Positions 14,925-22,602 of a stretch of DNA of 29,218 nt are shown piece by piece; the first letter of the stretch is position 1, and each line of letters opens with the position of its first letter. A program made the translations under genes and the position numbers. This stretch comes from Lentisphaeria bacterium (GTDB taxonomy: Bacteria > Verrucomicrobiota > Lentisphaeria > Victivallales > UBA1829): assembly GCA_017504325.1 (NCBI GenBank), contig JAFVRL010000125.1:1-29218 (forward strand). Reading direction: 5' to 3'. Below the pieces are notes generated by a model. The model was not told where the DNA came from. It saw nothing but the letters and a program-made list of their open reading frames with translations, and did no database searches.

Positions 14925-16832
14925 TCAGGGACAGTCTGCCATATACAATTCAAGGGATATTTTTTCCCTGTGGAAGAGTCTGCCGGCAATTTGATCAAAA
15001 GTGTTGGGTCGGTTTGAGGAAAGGCGTCCTGTAAAAGAGATATGGAAGGATACGATCCTCTTTTCTTCTGTTGATGCTCTCCTGTTCTCCCTGTTCCATA
15101 ATGCGGCAAATTCTTCTGTTTTCTCCAGATAGGGGGAAAATAAAAACGGTTCACCCGCCATTGCCGCAATAAGGTCTTTCTCATAAGAATTTCCATTTGC
15201 TGTGGTAATATGGATAACAGGCGGAGGTACCCTCCACAAAAGGGAAACAAGTTTTCCCCAAAACGAATATTCCATGGAAAAAGAGGCATAAACAAGTTTA
15301 TTCTTATGATGCGGAAGAAGGATCTTTTCCCCGGATGTAAAAGTCTTTTCACAAATCTTTTCCAATTTATTTGCCTTTCCGGCAGGATCTTTCTTCATAA
15401 GAAGCAGTTTTCCTCTGTTGCCGTCAAGGAGTTTTTCCGGTACATATTTTCCGCATAACGGCAATATGGAATAATCTGCCAGCATGGGAAAACGGTTATC
15501 CAGATTTTCCAGCCGGAAGAGAAGAAAATCCGCAGGGGCGGAAGAGGTATAGTTTCTGTTGAGAGCCAGTAATTTTTCTGTATAAGCAGAATAAGTCTGC
15601 ATCACCGGGCGGGGAAGATACTTAAAACCCGTTTTATGAAGAAAATCAAATTCCCCGTAACAATATAAATCACAGCTTTTTCCCTGATATACCCCCGCGG
15701 CATCTTTCTGTGGCAGAAACGGTTTCTCAAAGAGGAAAAGAAGATTCTGCAAGGATATTCTTCTGCCCAGTTCCCTGTGAAAATCCGGCAGTTGTTTTGC
15801 CATTACAAGAATGGGGATACCAACGGCAATGGTGAACAAAGAAGCCCTGCGCAGCAACTCCCCGTCTATAACTTTTTCCGGCATATTTTTGCAGAAAAGA
15901 TATGCGGCAACGGCGGCAAGGTTCAATAATCCCCCCGCAATGTGACCTGCATCCATACGAACCACCGCATACTTGTAACTTACATATAAAGGCAGGGAAA
16001 ATGCAGAAAGAAAAAGGATCTTTTCATACAAAAACAACTCCTTTTTCCTCCACAACAGATATAAAAAGTTCCCCAGGAGAAAGAGAGTAATTGCCAGAGT
16101 AAAATAAAAATACTTTATATCCGCATAAAAAGAACTCATTGTTTTATTAAAGCCATCCATGATTTCAAAGGAATAGAGGAAAAAGTTTATATATTCCTCC
16201 ATCCTCTGACCGGAAAGAAGCCAGATCAACGGCAGAAACAACAAAAATGCCCCTGTAAGAAAACAGCGTTTATGTTTGAGAATCATCCTTATATCCGCAA
16301 AGACAAGAGATAGCAGTATCACCGGAAAAAAGGTGAACTTCATAAAAACACATATTGCTCCTGTAAGAGTAAGGAAAAGCATAAAGAAAATATTGTTTTT
16401 TTCCGGTTTTTCCCCGGTTCTTCCCAGTATGACAAGAGGGAAAAAGAGCAGAAAAAGATCATGTAAAGCAGCCGGAAGTGTAAGGAGGATAAAGGCACTC
16501 TTCCACAGAAATTCTCTTTTGTTACAGAAAAGAAAAAGATCTTTCAAGGCAAAAAGAAAGAGAAGATTCAACATACAGGCAAGAAAATACGCTTCTTTGG
16601 TCATGGGATTAAAGAGATACCCCAGCGGACCGTAGGTAAAAATAAATCCTTTGCCGAAAGAAATATGATTTTCTGCGGCATATTGTAAAGTTTTTATCCA
16701 GGAGGGATCAAGGGAATCCTCTCCCGGTAAAAAGACTTTCATAACAGGAAGATGCCAGAAAAAAACAAGGATAAGAAGGATATAAAAAAGAATTTTTTTC
16801 TGTTTACCGGTAAATTCTTCCTGCAAAAACAT
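14925..16832 (-). CDS. polytopic membrane protein of unknown function (GT-C-like layout)
   Basis: I do not recognise a named family. The 635-residue protein starts with a membrane segment (about 13-31) and a short non-cytoplasmic loop carrying EDSLDPSW, then FTYGPLGYLF. About eight to ten further hydrophobic helices run to about residue 350, and a soluble C-terminal region of about 280 residues is probably periplasmic. An acidic first loop on a multi-spanning protein with a soluble tail resembles GT-C glycosyltransferases and polymer-handling membrane proteins; this is analogy, not a match. Its ATG directly abuts the TAA that would end the full-length GT2 gene (TAAATG), and its ribosome site lies within that gene's 3' end. 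It is the last gene of the six-gene run, so a role in glycan transfer or export is a reasonable inference. Confidence 0.7.
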   Translation of the reverse strand: MFLQEEFTGKQKKILFYILLILVFFWHLPVMKVFLPGEDSLDPSWIKTLQYAAENHISFGKGFIFTYGPLGYLFNPMTKEAYFLACMLNLLFLFALKDLFLFCNKREFLWKSAFILLTLPAALHDLFLLFFPLVILGRTGEKPEKNNIFFMLFLTLTGAICVFMKFTFFPVILLSLVFADIRMILKHKRCFLTGAFLLFLPLIWLLSGQRMEEYINFFLYSFEIMDGFNKTMSSFYADIKYFYFTLAITLFLLGNFLYLLWRKKELFLYEKILFLSAFSLPLYVSYKYAVVRMDAGHIAGGLLNLAAVAAYLFCKNMPEKVIDGELLRRASLFTIAVGIPILVMAKQLPDFHRELGRRISLQNLLFLFEKPFLPQKDAAGVYQGKSCDLYCYGEFDFLHKTGFKYLPRPVMQTYSAYTEKLLALNRNYTSSAPADFLLFRLENLDNRFPMLADYSILPLCGKYVPEKLLDGNRGKLLLMKKDPAGKANKLEKICEKTFTSGEKILLPHHKNKLVYASFSMEYSFWGKLVSLLWRVPPPVIHITTANGNSYEKDLIAAMAGEPFLFSPYLEKTEEFAALWNRENRRASTEEKRIVSFHISFTGRLSSNRPNTFDQIAGRLFHREKISLELYMADCP

Positions 16833-16934
16833 TTATTTTTTCCTTTTGCCTGTAAATGCTGCAAAATACCATTTCAGATATTTGGGGAGCCATTTTAGAA
16901 GTTTGAAATTGGATTTGCCTGCGATCCTGTCCTC
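16833..16934 (-). pseudogene. post-stop C-terminal remnant of the GT2 glycosyltransferase
   Basis: Directly after the in-frame TGA (16935-16937), the same frame continues open for 33 codons to TAA at 16833-16835. It encodes EDRIAGKSNFKLLKWLPKYL followed by KWYFAAF, which is recognisably the conserved end of GT2 dolichyl-phosphate-mannose-synthase-like proteins (usual pattern W-R-D-R-x-x-G-x-S-K/N-F). No base shift is needed. Unless the stop is read through, this part is not translated with the rest. Confidence 0.75.
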
Positions 16935-17558
16935 TCAGGATGTGGGGACTTCCCCGATTTTTTCCCCCTGTAAAAATGCTTTTACAGTGAGTTCCAGTCC
17001 AAGCTCAAATCCTCCGGTACTTTCGATCTTATTTCCGGCAAGAAAACTTTTTCTGTATAATTTGAAACTGTTGGTCACATCATGTACCGGGATACCGGCA
17101 AGAAAATGCAGGGAAAGTCCCGCACAGCGGCTTAAAAAACCTTTCAGAACAGGGCCTCCCGTCTGACTGCCCCCTTTCATATACCGGGAACCGCAGACAA
17201 GAACACAATCCTCCTCTTCCGCCTTCTTTACCATTTCATCAATGACTTCCGGTGGATCACACAGATCTGCCATGGTGACAACAACATATTTGCTCTGTGC
17301 TTTTTCCAGACCGGTTTTAATGGCATAAAGCACTCCCCTGCCGTAAGCATTGCGTACTTTTCTTATCTTTCCTTCCTCCATATTCTTTTCCGCAAGGAAA
17401 GAGGCAAGGGCGGGAAGCGTGGTATCCTCCTCAAAATCATAGACCACCAGAATTTCACAGGAAGTCTTTACTTTTGCAAGAAGACGGGTCAATGCTTCCC
17501 GGATATTTTCCCCTTCATTATAAACGGGAAGAACGATGGAAAGGAGTTTTTCTGCCAT
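16935..17558 (-). CDS. family 2 glycosyltransferase, cut short by an in-frame TGA
   Basis: Cytoplasmic GT-A-fold glycosyltransferase, similar to polyprenyl-phosphate sugar synthases. LSIVLPVYNEGENI is at 6-19 and the nucleotide-sugar/metal site at 96-104 is TMADLCDPPE-like (Asp98 and Asp101); GSRYMKGG and VHDVTNSFKLYRK follow. The frame stops at codon 208 (TGA, 16935-16937) in EVPTS-stop, where family members read TSW-R/E-D-R. Homologous sequence continues in the same frame for 33 codons, so a TGG-to-TGA change is the simplest explanation. TGA is a genuine stop elsewhere in the window (prc, the CLC gene, the GH39-like gene), so genome-wide reassignment is unlikely. The catalytic core is mostly present; activity of the 207-residue product is doubtful. 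It starts 9 bases after the epimerase gene and sits in the six-gene run. Confidence 0.85.
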   Translation of the reverse strand: MAEKLLSIVLPVYNEGENIREALTRLLAKVKTSCEILVVYDFEEDTTLPALASFLAEKNMEEGKIRKVRNAYGRGVLYAIKTGLEKAQSKYVVVTMADLCDPPEVIDEMVKKAEEEDCVLVCGSRYMKGGSQTGGPVLKGFLSRCAGLSLHFLAGIPVHDVTNSFKLYRKSFLAGNKIESTGGFELGLELTVKAFLQGEKIGEVPTS

Positions 17559-17567
17559 AATTCCGCC

Positions 17568-18590
17568 TCAAATACCGCCAAGTCTGATCTGTTCCAATAT
17601 CCAGGGCATCACTTCATCAAGGATTTGAGCAAGAGTCGTTTCCGCTTTGAATCCCAGAAGTTTTTCCGCCTTTTCCACACTGGGAACGCGTTTCTGCACA
17701 TCATACTGGAAAGGGGTGTCGGAAGTGTAACGGAAGGGCTTTTCCCCTTTGTAATACTTGTTCCAGATCAATTCTGCAAGTTCAAGCACGCTTGTGGAGG
17801 TGCCTGTGGACAAGTTGAAATCCTCATTAATGGCTTCCTCTTTTTCAATACACAAACGTATTCCTCTTGCAAGATCGCCGCCGTAGGTATAATGACGGAT
17901 CTGATTGCCGGAACCCAGAATATGCAGAGGATCCTGACCTTTGGCGATCTTCTGCACAAGATCCGGCACAACATGACTCATGGCAAGTTTGATATTGCCG
18001 CTTACGATCTCTTTATCACACAAAGCCCGCTTTTCCCCCGTCCCCACGCAGTTGAAAGGCCGGATGATGGTATAGGGCAATCCATACTGCTCAAAAGCTC
18101 CCTGGGCAAAATATTCACAGGCAAGTTTCTGGAATCCGTAGGTGGAAAGAGGCGGCGGACATTTCCTTTCATCCCCTTCTTTGCTGGGGAAGGAATCAGC
18201 ACACTCATAAACCATACTGGAACTCAATACATTGATCTTTTTGAGTTTCGCATGTTGTTTTGCCCAGATCGCAGTATCGAAAGTAGCAGCAATGATCCTC
18301 TCATTTTCCGCAAGAAGATCATAGGCGAGAGTATGGAAATAGGAGATCCCGCCGATCATGGCAGCTGCCCCTAAAATCTGATCACACTCTTTTGCAAGCT
18401 CCTTCATAAGGGAAAGATCCTTTACATCCCCTTCCACAAAGTGGTAATTGGGGTGTTTATCGTAGGATTTTTCCACCTTGCCGTATTTGGAAAAATTGTC
18501 TATGCCGTAAACGGTATGACCGTGGGCAAGAAGTTCCTCTACAAGATAACCGCATATAAACCCGGCTGAACCGGTGACCAGAATATTCAT
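17568..18590 (-). CDS. NAD-dependent epimerase/dehydratase (extended SDR, nucleotide-sugar type)
   Basis: A 340-residue cytoplasmic enzyme that probably epimerises, dehydrates or decarboxylates a nucleotide-activated sugar. The NAD-binding site is TGSAGFICGYL (6-16); the third Gly of the usual GxxGxxG reads Cys, a variant I associate with this subfamily. The acidic residue that binds the NAD ribose is in GIDNFSKYG (29-37). The catalytic triad is Ser123-125 with Tyr151 and Lys155 (STYGFQKLACEY), and the substrate-side segment IIRPFNCVGTGEK follows. The C-terminal substrate domain is present and the length is normal. A GT2 gene follows 9 bases later and an anchored hypothetical protein precedes it by 24 bases, consistent with one pathway of sugar activation and transfer. 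The exact sugar cannot be called. Confidence 0.85.
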   Translation of the reverse strand: MNILVTGSAGFICGYLVEELLAHGHTVYGIDNFSKYGKVEKSYDKHPNYHFVEGDVKDLSLMKELAKECDQILGAAAMIGGISYFHTLAYDLLAENERIIAATFDTAIWAKQHAKLKKINVLSSSMVYECADSFPSKEGDERKCPPPLSTYGFQKLACEYFAQGAFEQYGLPYTIIRPFNCVGTGEKRALCDKEIVSGNIKLAMSHVVPDLVQKIAKGQDPLHILGSGNQIRHYTYGGDLARGIRLCIEKEEAINEDFNLSTGTSTSVLELAELIWNKYYKGEKPFRYTSDTPFQYDVQKRVPSVEKAEKLLGFKAETTLAQILDEVMPWILEQIRLGGI

Positions 18591-18614
18591 AATATACTTC
18601 CCTGTTGTTTCAGG

Positions 18615-19298
18615 TTATTTCAGGCGGGGGACTTTTCCTGCAAGACGCATCAATTCATTTGTATCCATCACAAGATCAAGACCGCCGTCAGGTCTTACTG
18701 AAAGTTTTTTAACACATTTACCGTATTTCAGCACCTGCGGATGTTTTTCCAGACGGTAAACAAGATGATTTGCCGCTGTTCCCAGAAATGCTCCCGGTGT
18801 ATTGAGACTGCCTGCTTTCAATGTCAGAAGCTGCAATTTTATTTTCCCGTTGTCCACATAAGGAATTGCTTCCATGTAGACATTGAGAGCATTTTTCCCT
18901 TTGGGACGGTTTTTATAGATGTAACAACCTTCCACACAGAGCCGTCCGTTCTTCCAGTGGAAACGGCTCCTTATGCTCCCTTCTTTTGTTTTCATGGATG
19001 AGAACTGGGAGGAAAAATGCAGCAGGGCATTGGTCTCTTTTTCTGTAAAAGAGAGTGTTGCACTGGCAGGAAGGATCCCGTTACGCGGTGCAAAAGCGTT
19101 GGAGATCTTCTTTCCTGCCGTGTTCAGCGGGGAAAAATCCTCAATGGAAAGGACCGGTCCTTCAAAAGGTTTCGGTTTTTCAAAAAGGCGGCTGCTTACG
19201 GAAAAATAAAGAATGATTCCTGTAAGTACAAGAAGAGCAAGAAATGCTCCCGAACCTCCCAGTATCCACAAAAGGATCTTTTTCTTCCGCTGTTCCAT
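18615..19298 (-). CDS. membrane-anchored hypothetical protein
   Basis: I do not recognise the family. The 227-residue product has a basic N-terminus (MEQRKKK) and a single hydrophobic segment (about 8-33), giving an N-in anchor with about 190 residues outside the cytoplasm. The soluble part has alternating hydrophobic/polar stretches suggesting beta structure, a LSFTEKETNALL segment (about 82-93) and two Cys close together (about 121 and 125) that could pair. The pattern is reminiscent of AsmA- or LEA-like periplasmic lipid-associated domains, a weak resemblance only. It is spaced 12 and 24 bases from its neighbours in the six-gene run, so it is probably coexpressed with the sugar enzymes. 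Confidence 0.65.
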   Translation of the reverse strand: MEQRKKKILLWILGGSGAFLALLVLTGIILYFSVSSRLFEKPKPFEGPVLSIEDFSPLNTAGKKISNAFAPRNGILPASATLSFTEKETNALLHFSSQFSSMKTKEGSIRSRFHWKNGRLCVEGCYIYKNRPKGKNALNVYMEAIPYVDNGKIKLQLLTLKAGSLNTPGAFLGTAANHLVYRLEKHPQVLKYGKCVKKLSVRPDGGLDLVMDTNELMRLAGKVPRLK

Positions 19299-19310
19299 AG
19301 AGAGACTCCC

Positions 19311-20246
19311 TTAAAGTTTGCCCACTTCCTTCATCCATTCAAAATTGTCCCGCAAACCGGCTTCCAGATTAATTACCGGTCTCCAGTCAAGATCACGGGC
19401 GGCTTTGGTAATATCCGAACACATGTGCTGACAGACAAAGTCATCAGCGTGACCATATCTTCTTCTCAATTCCGTACGGTCAACAAATTCCAGTTTTGCA
19501 GTTGTGCCGAAGATTTTGGCGATCATACGCACATAATCCTTGATCATCAGACTCCAGTCCCCGCCGATATTATAGACCTCGCCAATGGTAAAAGGTCTCT
19601 GCGCACAGGCAAGGAAGGCTCTTCCCAGATCCTCCACATGACCGGGCTGAAGCAACGCTCTGCCGTTTTCAGATACTTCCACAACTTCCCCGCGGATGAT
19701 GCGTTTGAAATATTCCGGATTTCTTCCTCCCAGACCGTCCAGAGGCACATCCCCTCTGCCGTACACATTGCTCATACGCAGAATGGACATGGGGAAACGC
19801 TTTTCATTGTAAGCGCGCTGCAAACACTCGTCCTGCTTGATCTTGTAATTGAAAATGCGTTCCTCCACTTCCCCTTCCTTTTCCGATTCGGACTGCATCA
19901 TAGGCAGCCACTCCGGAGCAGGGATCCTCCGGGCGTCTCCATAGACACCGATGGAGCCGGTATGGATAAAATGTCCCACATCCGTTCCCAGAGTATCAAT
20001 AATATACTGGAGATCTTCCGCATCAAGAATGGTATCCACCATAATATCCCAGGGACGACCTTTCAGGACTTTGGCAAAATTTTCCTTATCTTTTCTGTCG
20101 CACTGGAAAGAACCGGCGATCCCGTCAAGATTGGCACGGGTGCCCCGGTTCATCACATAAACATTGTAAATACCTGCCTTCAGAAAGTTTTCCACAATAG
20201 CTTTCCCCAGAAAACGGGAACCGCCGATAACAAGTACGTTCATCAT
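19311..20246 (-). CDS. NAD-dependent epimerase/dehydratase family protein (atypical SDR)
   Basis: A 311-residue Rossmann-fold protein of the extended/atypical SDR type. The nucleotide site is VLVIGGSRFLGKAIVENF with a GGSRFLG glycine motif near 8-14. HTGSIGVYG (95-103) corresponds to the active-site Ser/Tyr strand. SILRMSNVYGRGD and QPGHVEDLGRAFLAC match the substrate-binding half. The usual YxxxK is not clean: the aligned segment is N-Y-K-I-K (133-137), with Asn at the Tyr position and Tyr one residue later, so activity may differ from classical epimerases. GAGG lies 8 bases before the first of two ATGs. It starts 21 bases after the sugar isomerase gene and is likely cotranscribed. Substrate unknown; a sugar derivative fits the context. 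Confidence 0.78.
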   Translation of the reverse strand: MMNVLVIGGSRFLGKAIVENFLKAGIYNVYVMNRGTRANLDGIAGSFQCDRKDKENFAKVLKGRPWDIMVDTILDAEDLQYIIDTLGTDVGHFIHTGSIGVYGDARRIPAPEWLPMMQSESEKEGEVEERIFNYKIKQDECLQRAYNEKRFPMSILRMSNVYGRGDVPLDGLGGRNPEYFKRIIRGEVVEVSENGRALLQPGHVEDLGRAFLACAQRPFTIGEVYNIGGDWSLMIKDYVRMIAKIFGTTAKLEFVDRTELRRRYGHADDFVCQHMCSDITKAARDLDWRPVINLEAGLRDNFEWMKEVGKL

Positions 20247-20267
20247 ATTTCTTACCTCAAAACTTTC

Positions 20268-21131
20268 TTATGCAAGTTTCTTCCGCAGGAAGTCCACAGC
20301 CATTTTGATGTCGCCCACAGGATTTTCCCCGCACTCTCTTTCCACAGTAAGGAATCCATCGTAACCGATCTCTTTGAGGGCGGCAATATAGGCATCCCAG
20401 GGAACCATTCCATGACCCAGGGGTACTTCCTTGAAACCGGCGGCACGGGCGGAAATATCCCGCATTGTTCCGTCAGGATTCCGCAGGCCATAGAATTTTG
20501 CGGCACTTCCCACATAAAGATTGATGGCATCTTTGGCATGGGTATGCACGATATAGGGGGCAAGGGTTTTCACGGCATACACAGGATCTTCACAGGAAAC
20601 ACCCCGGAGGTTGGCAGGGTCAAGGTTCACCCCGATACCTTTGGAATTGATGTCTTCAATAAAACTTTTCAATACATCTGCAAGTTCCGGACCTGTTTCA
20701 ATGGCAAATACGCAACCTTTGGAGGCGGCATATTCGGCAAGCGTACGCACGTGTTTAAGCATGGTGGGATAGACAGGATCCTGTTTGCTTTCCGGAATAT
20801 GCCCCACATGGGTGGTCACCACTTTTACGCCAAGTTTAGCAGTATTGTCAATGATCTTTTTAGTCATTTCCACTCTTTCAAGAGCTTCAGATTCCACCTG
20901 AAAGGAATTGCCGCCCACATCACCGCAGATGGCACTTATGACAATATTGTTTTTACGGCATTTTTCCTGTAGATCTTTGAGTTCTTCATCGGTACAGCTG
21001 GTAAGGTCGATCCCGCCTTCAGGATGCCGGGCATAAAGCTGTACGCCGTCCACTTTCAGATCCTGTCCGGCAAAATCCAGATCCTCATCCAAAGGTTTAC
21101 GCAAAAGTTCTGCAATGACTCCGATTTTCAT
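20268..21131 (-). CDS. sugar phosphate isomerase/epimerase family protein (TIM barrel)
   Basis: A 287-residue TIM-barrel protein of the xylose-isomerase-like/AP-endonuclease-2 superfamily, typically an isomerase or epimerase of sugars or inositols. Likely metal ligands line up in order: Glu145 (FAIETGPE), Asp171 (GVNLDPANL), His196/His198 (IVHTHAKD) and Glu264 (FLTVERECG). The motif ICGDVGGNS (68-76) is usual for the family. There is no signal peptide, so it is cytoplasmic. It is the first gene of the six-gene minus-strand run; AGGAG lies 8 bases before its ATG. Members are abundant in sugar-degrading and PVC genomes, and individual substrates cannot be read from sequence. Confidence 0.82.
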   Translation of the reverse strand: MKIGVIAELLRKPLDEDLDFAGQDLKVDGVQLYARHPEGGIDLTSCTDEELKDLQEKCRKNNIVISAICGDVGGNSFQVESEALERVEMTKKIIDNTAKLGVKVVTTHVGHIPESKQDPVYPTMLKHVRTLAEYAASKGCVFAIETGPELADVLKSFIEDINSKGIGVNLDPANLRGVSCEDPVYAVKTLAPYIVHTHAKDAINLYVGSAAKFYGLRNPDGTMRDISARAAGFKEVPLGHGMVPWDAYIAALKEIGYDGFLTVERECGENPVGDIKMAVDFLRKKLA

Positions 21132-21247
21132 TTTTATTCTCCTGTTTGTGTTTTACATTTTTAATAGATAATACAACTACTTTATCTCCATTTTTCTCAA
21201 AGTCAATTCTTCTTGGAAGAAAATAAAGAAAAATCCTTCAAAAAAAC

Positions 21248-21276
21248 TTGACAAGCGTATTACTTTGTATTACCTT
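21248..21276 (+). promoter_or_regulatory. predicted promoter of the RHH-znu operon
   Basis: A perfect -35 TTGACA (21248-21253) is followed at 17 bases by TACCTT (21271-21276), a poor -10. TATAAG (21276-21281) is a better -10 but its spacing of 22 is too long. A strong -35 with an awkward -10 is what one expects of a promoter shaped by a regulator. AAGGAG follows, 7 bases before the ATG at 21302. Confidence 0.45.
21257..21273 (+). promoter_or_regulatory. tandem GTATTAC repeats, candidate operator
   Basis: GTATTAC occurs at 21257-21263 and again at 21267-21273, exactly 10 bp (one helical turn) apart on the same face, between the -35 and the -10/start region. The context (GTATTACTTT, GTATTACCTT) extends the repeat to 9 of 10 matching bases. 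Ribbon-helix-helix repressors such as omega and ParG are known to bind direct repeats; the gene just downstream encodes an RHH protein, so autoregulation is a natural inference. Confidence 0.4.
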
Positions 21277-21301
21277 ATAAGCAAAGACAAGGAGAAAGAT
21301 C

Positions 21302-21634
21302 ATGTCAACAGAGAAAAAATCCGCAGTCATCACCTTCAAAGCGGAAGGGGAGATGCTGGAGGCTTTGAATAATGTACCGAACCGGTCGGAGTTTATAAGG
21401 GCTGCATTGCTGAACGCGCTTTCCGAAACCTGTCCCTTATGCGGAGGGGCCGGCTTTCTCAATGCCAAACAGCGTCAGCATTGGGAAGATTTCACCAGAC
21501 TGCATACTGTCCGGCATTGCCGCAAATGCGATGCCCTCACCTTTGAATGCCGGGATCATGCCGGAAGCAGGGGGGAAAACAATAAATGCAGGGAACATAA
21601 ACACCATAAAGATAAAGAGGAGTGCTGTCAATGA
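21302..21634 (+). CDS. ribbon-helix-helix regulator with Cys/His-rich C-terminus, probable zinc sensor
   Basis: A 110-residue protein. Residues 7-40 (SAVITFKAEGEMLEAL, then NRSEFIRAALLNAL) have the beta-strand/helix/helix pattern of CopG/NikR-type DNA-binding proteins, with the strand supplying base contacts in the dimer. The rest is rich in metal ligands: Cys44 and Cys47 (CPLC), His60, His68, His72, Cys73 and Cys76 (HCRKC), Cys83, His86, and a tail with Cys96, His99, His101, His102, Cys108 and Cys109. The stop overlaps the znuA start (ATGA), so it is made together with a metal importer. I infer a metal-responsive repressor of this operon. NikR shows that RHH proteins can sense metals, but a Fur-family Zur is the usual regulator of znu genes. 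DNA binding and zinc binding are not shown. Confidence 0.7.
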   Translation: MSTEKKSAVITFKAEGEMLEALNNVPNRSEFIRAALLNALSETCPLCGGAGFLNAKQRQHWEDFTRLHTVRHCRKCDALTFECRDHAGSRGENNKCREHKHHKDKEECCQ

Positions 21635-22602
21635 AAAAAATCCTGATCCGTTTCTGCTTTTCCATACTGTTTCTTTTTCCGTTTTTTCTTTCCGGAGCGC
21701 CGGGAGGAAAAAATATTCTCTGCACCACGTTCCCCATCTATCTGTTTACCAGGAATATAACCAAAGGGATCAAAGATGTGAAAGTATCTCTTCTCATTCC
21801 TCCCGGTACAGGATGTCCCCATGATTATACTGTCACTCCCGGCGATATGCGGAAACTTGCAGCAAAAAATATGATCCTTGTGATAAATGGTGCTTCTCTG
21901 GATGATTTTTTTCTCAAGACTGTTAAAAAGGTCAATCCAAATGCGGTGATCATTGATTCTTCCAGAGAGATCGATCTTTCTTCCGCCGCCCCCGGTGATG
22001 CTCACAACCACCATCACCATCATCATACCCCCTCCTGCAATTCCTGCGGGACTCACGGGGATGACTCTTCCGCTGGAACAAAAAGCGGCAATCCCCATCT
22101 TTTTGCCTCTCCCTTTACAGCAAGAAGTGTAGTGAAAAATATCGGGGAAGGGTTGGAAGATGCGGATCCGGCACATGCCTCCTTCTACCATAAAAACACA
22201 GCAGAATACATTGAAAAACTCAATAAACTCTGCGGAGAATTTTCCCGTCTTGCCAAAACGTTCCGTATAAGAAAGATCGTTACCCAGCACAGTGTTTTTG
22301 ATTATCTTGCCGCCCATCTGCATTTGCAGATCACAGGCAATATCAATGAGGGAAATGAAAATTCCCTCAATGCAAGGGATATGCTCCGTCTTATAGGAAA
22401 GATCAAACGGGAAAAAGCCGGAGCCATTTTTACCGAACCGCAGTACTCCTCCCGAACTGCCCAGATCATTGCCAGAGAGTGCAAGATCCCTTTTGCGGAA
22501 CTTGACCCTGTTGCCAATGGCCCTGTAAATGCTCCTTTGGATCATTATGAAAAAGTCATGGAGAAAAACCTTGCCACAATGAGGAAGGTGCTTGTGCCAT
22601 GA
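21631..22602 (+). CDS. znuA: zinc ABC transporter periplasmic substrate-binding protein
   Basis: Captures Zn2+ in the periplasm and hands it to the ZnuB permease. The 323-residue cluster A-I binding protein has a signal peptide at about 1-22 (FSILFLFPFFLSGA). Metal ligands: His64 (GCPHDYTVTPGD), His156 (NPHLFASPF), His220 (IVTQHSVFDYL) and Asp292 (ELDPVANGP). A His-rich loop at about 125-142 (six or more His plus a CNSC pair) sits between the first and second ligands, as in many zinc rather than manganese proteins. The frame is open nine bases upstream, but ATG 21631 overlaps the regulator stop and begins a proper signal peptide. Its own stop overlaps the znuC start. Zinc is the most likely metal; manganese or iron cannot be fully excluded. 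Confidence 0.88.
   Translation: MKKILIRFCFSILFLFPFFLSGAPGGKNILCTTFPIYLFTRNITKGIKDVKVSLLIPPGTGCPHDYTVTPGDMRKLAAKNMILVINGASLDDFFLKTVKKVNPNAVIIDSSREIDLSSAAPGDAHNHHHHHHTPSCNSCGTHGDDSSAGTKSGNPHLFASPFTARSVVKNIGEGLEDADPAHASFYHKNTAEYIEKLNKLCGEFSRLAKTFRIRKIVTQHSVFDYLAAHLHLQITGNINEGNENSLNARDMLRLIGKIKREKAGAIFTEPQYSSRTAQIIARECKIPFAELDPVANGPVNAPLDHYEKVMEKNLATMRKVLVP

Noticed and set aside
16935..16937. TGA as selenocysteine or genome-wide Trp codon
   Set aside because: The family has Trp, not Cys, at the position. prc, the CLC gene, the HD protein and the GH39-like gene all end at TGA with proper C-termini, so TGA works as a stop here.
17568..18590. Cys in place of the third Gly of the NAD-binding motif (GFICGY) as a damaging mutation
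   Set aside because: The variant fits an epimerase subfamily I recall with GFICGY; the rest of the protein is intact, so it does not signal decay.
19017..20972. 651-codon open frame on the plus strand across the SDR and isomerase genes
   Set aside because: It is a shadow of codon use in the clear minus-strand genes, with no ribosome site or recognisable domain, and it crosses several gene boundaries.
21990..22060. CAT-rich (His codon) tract as a possible microsatellite
   Set aside because: It encodes the His-rich loop of ZnuA in frame, a normal feature of zinc-binding proteins in this family.
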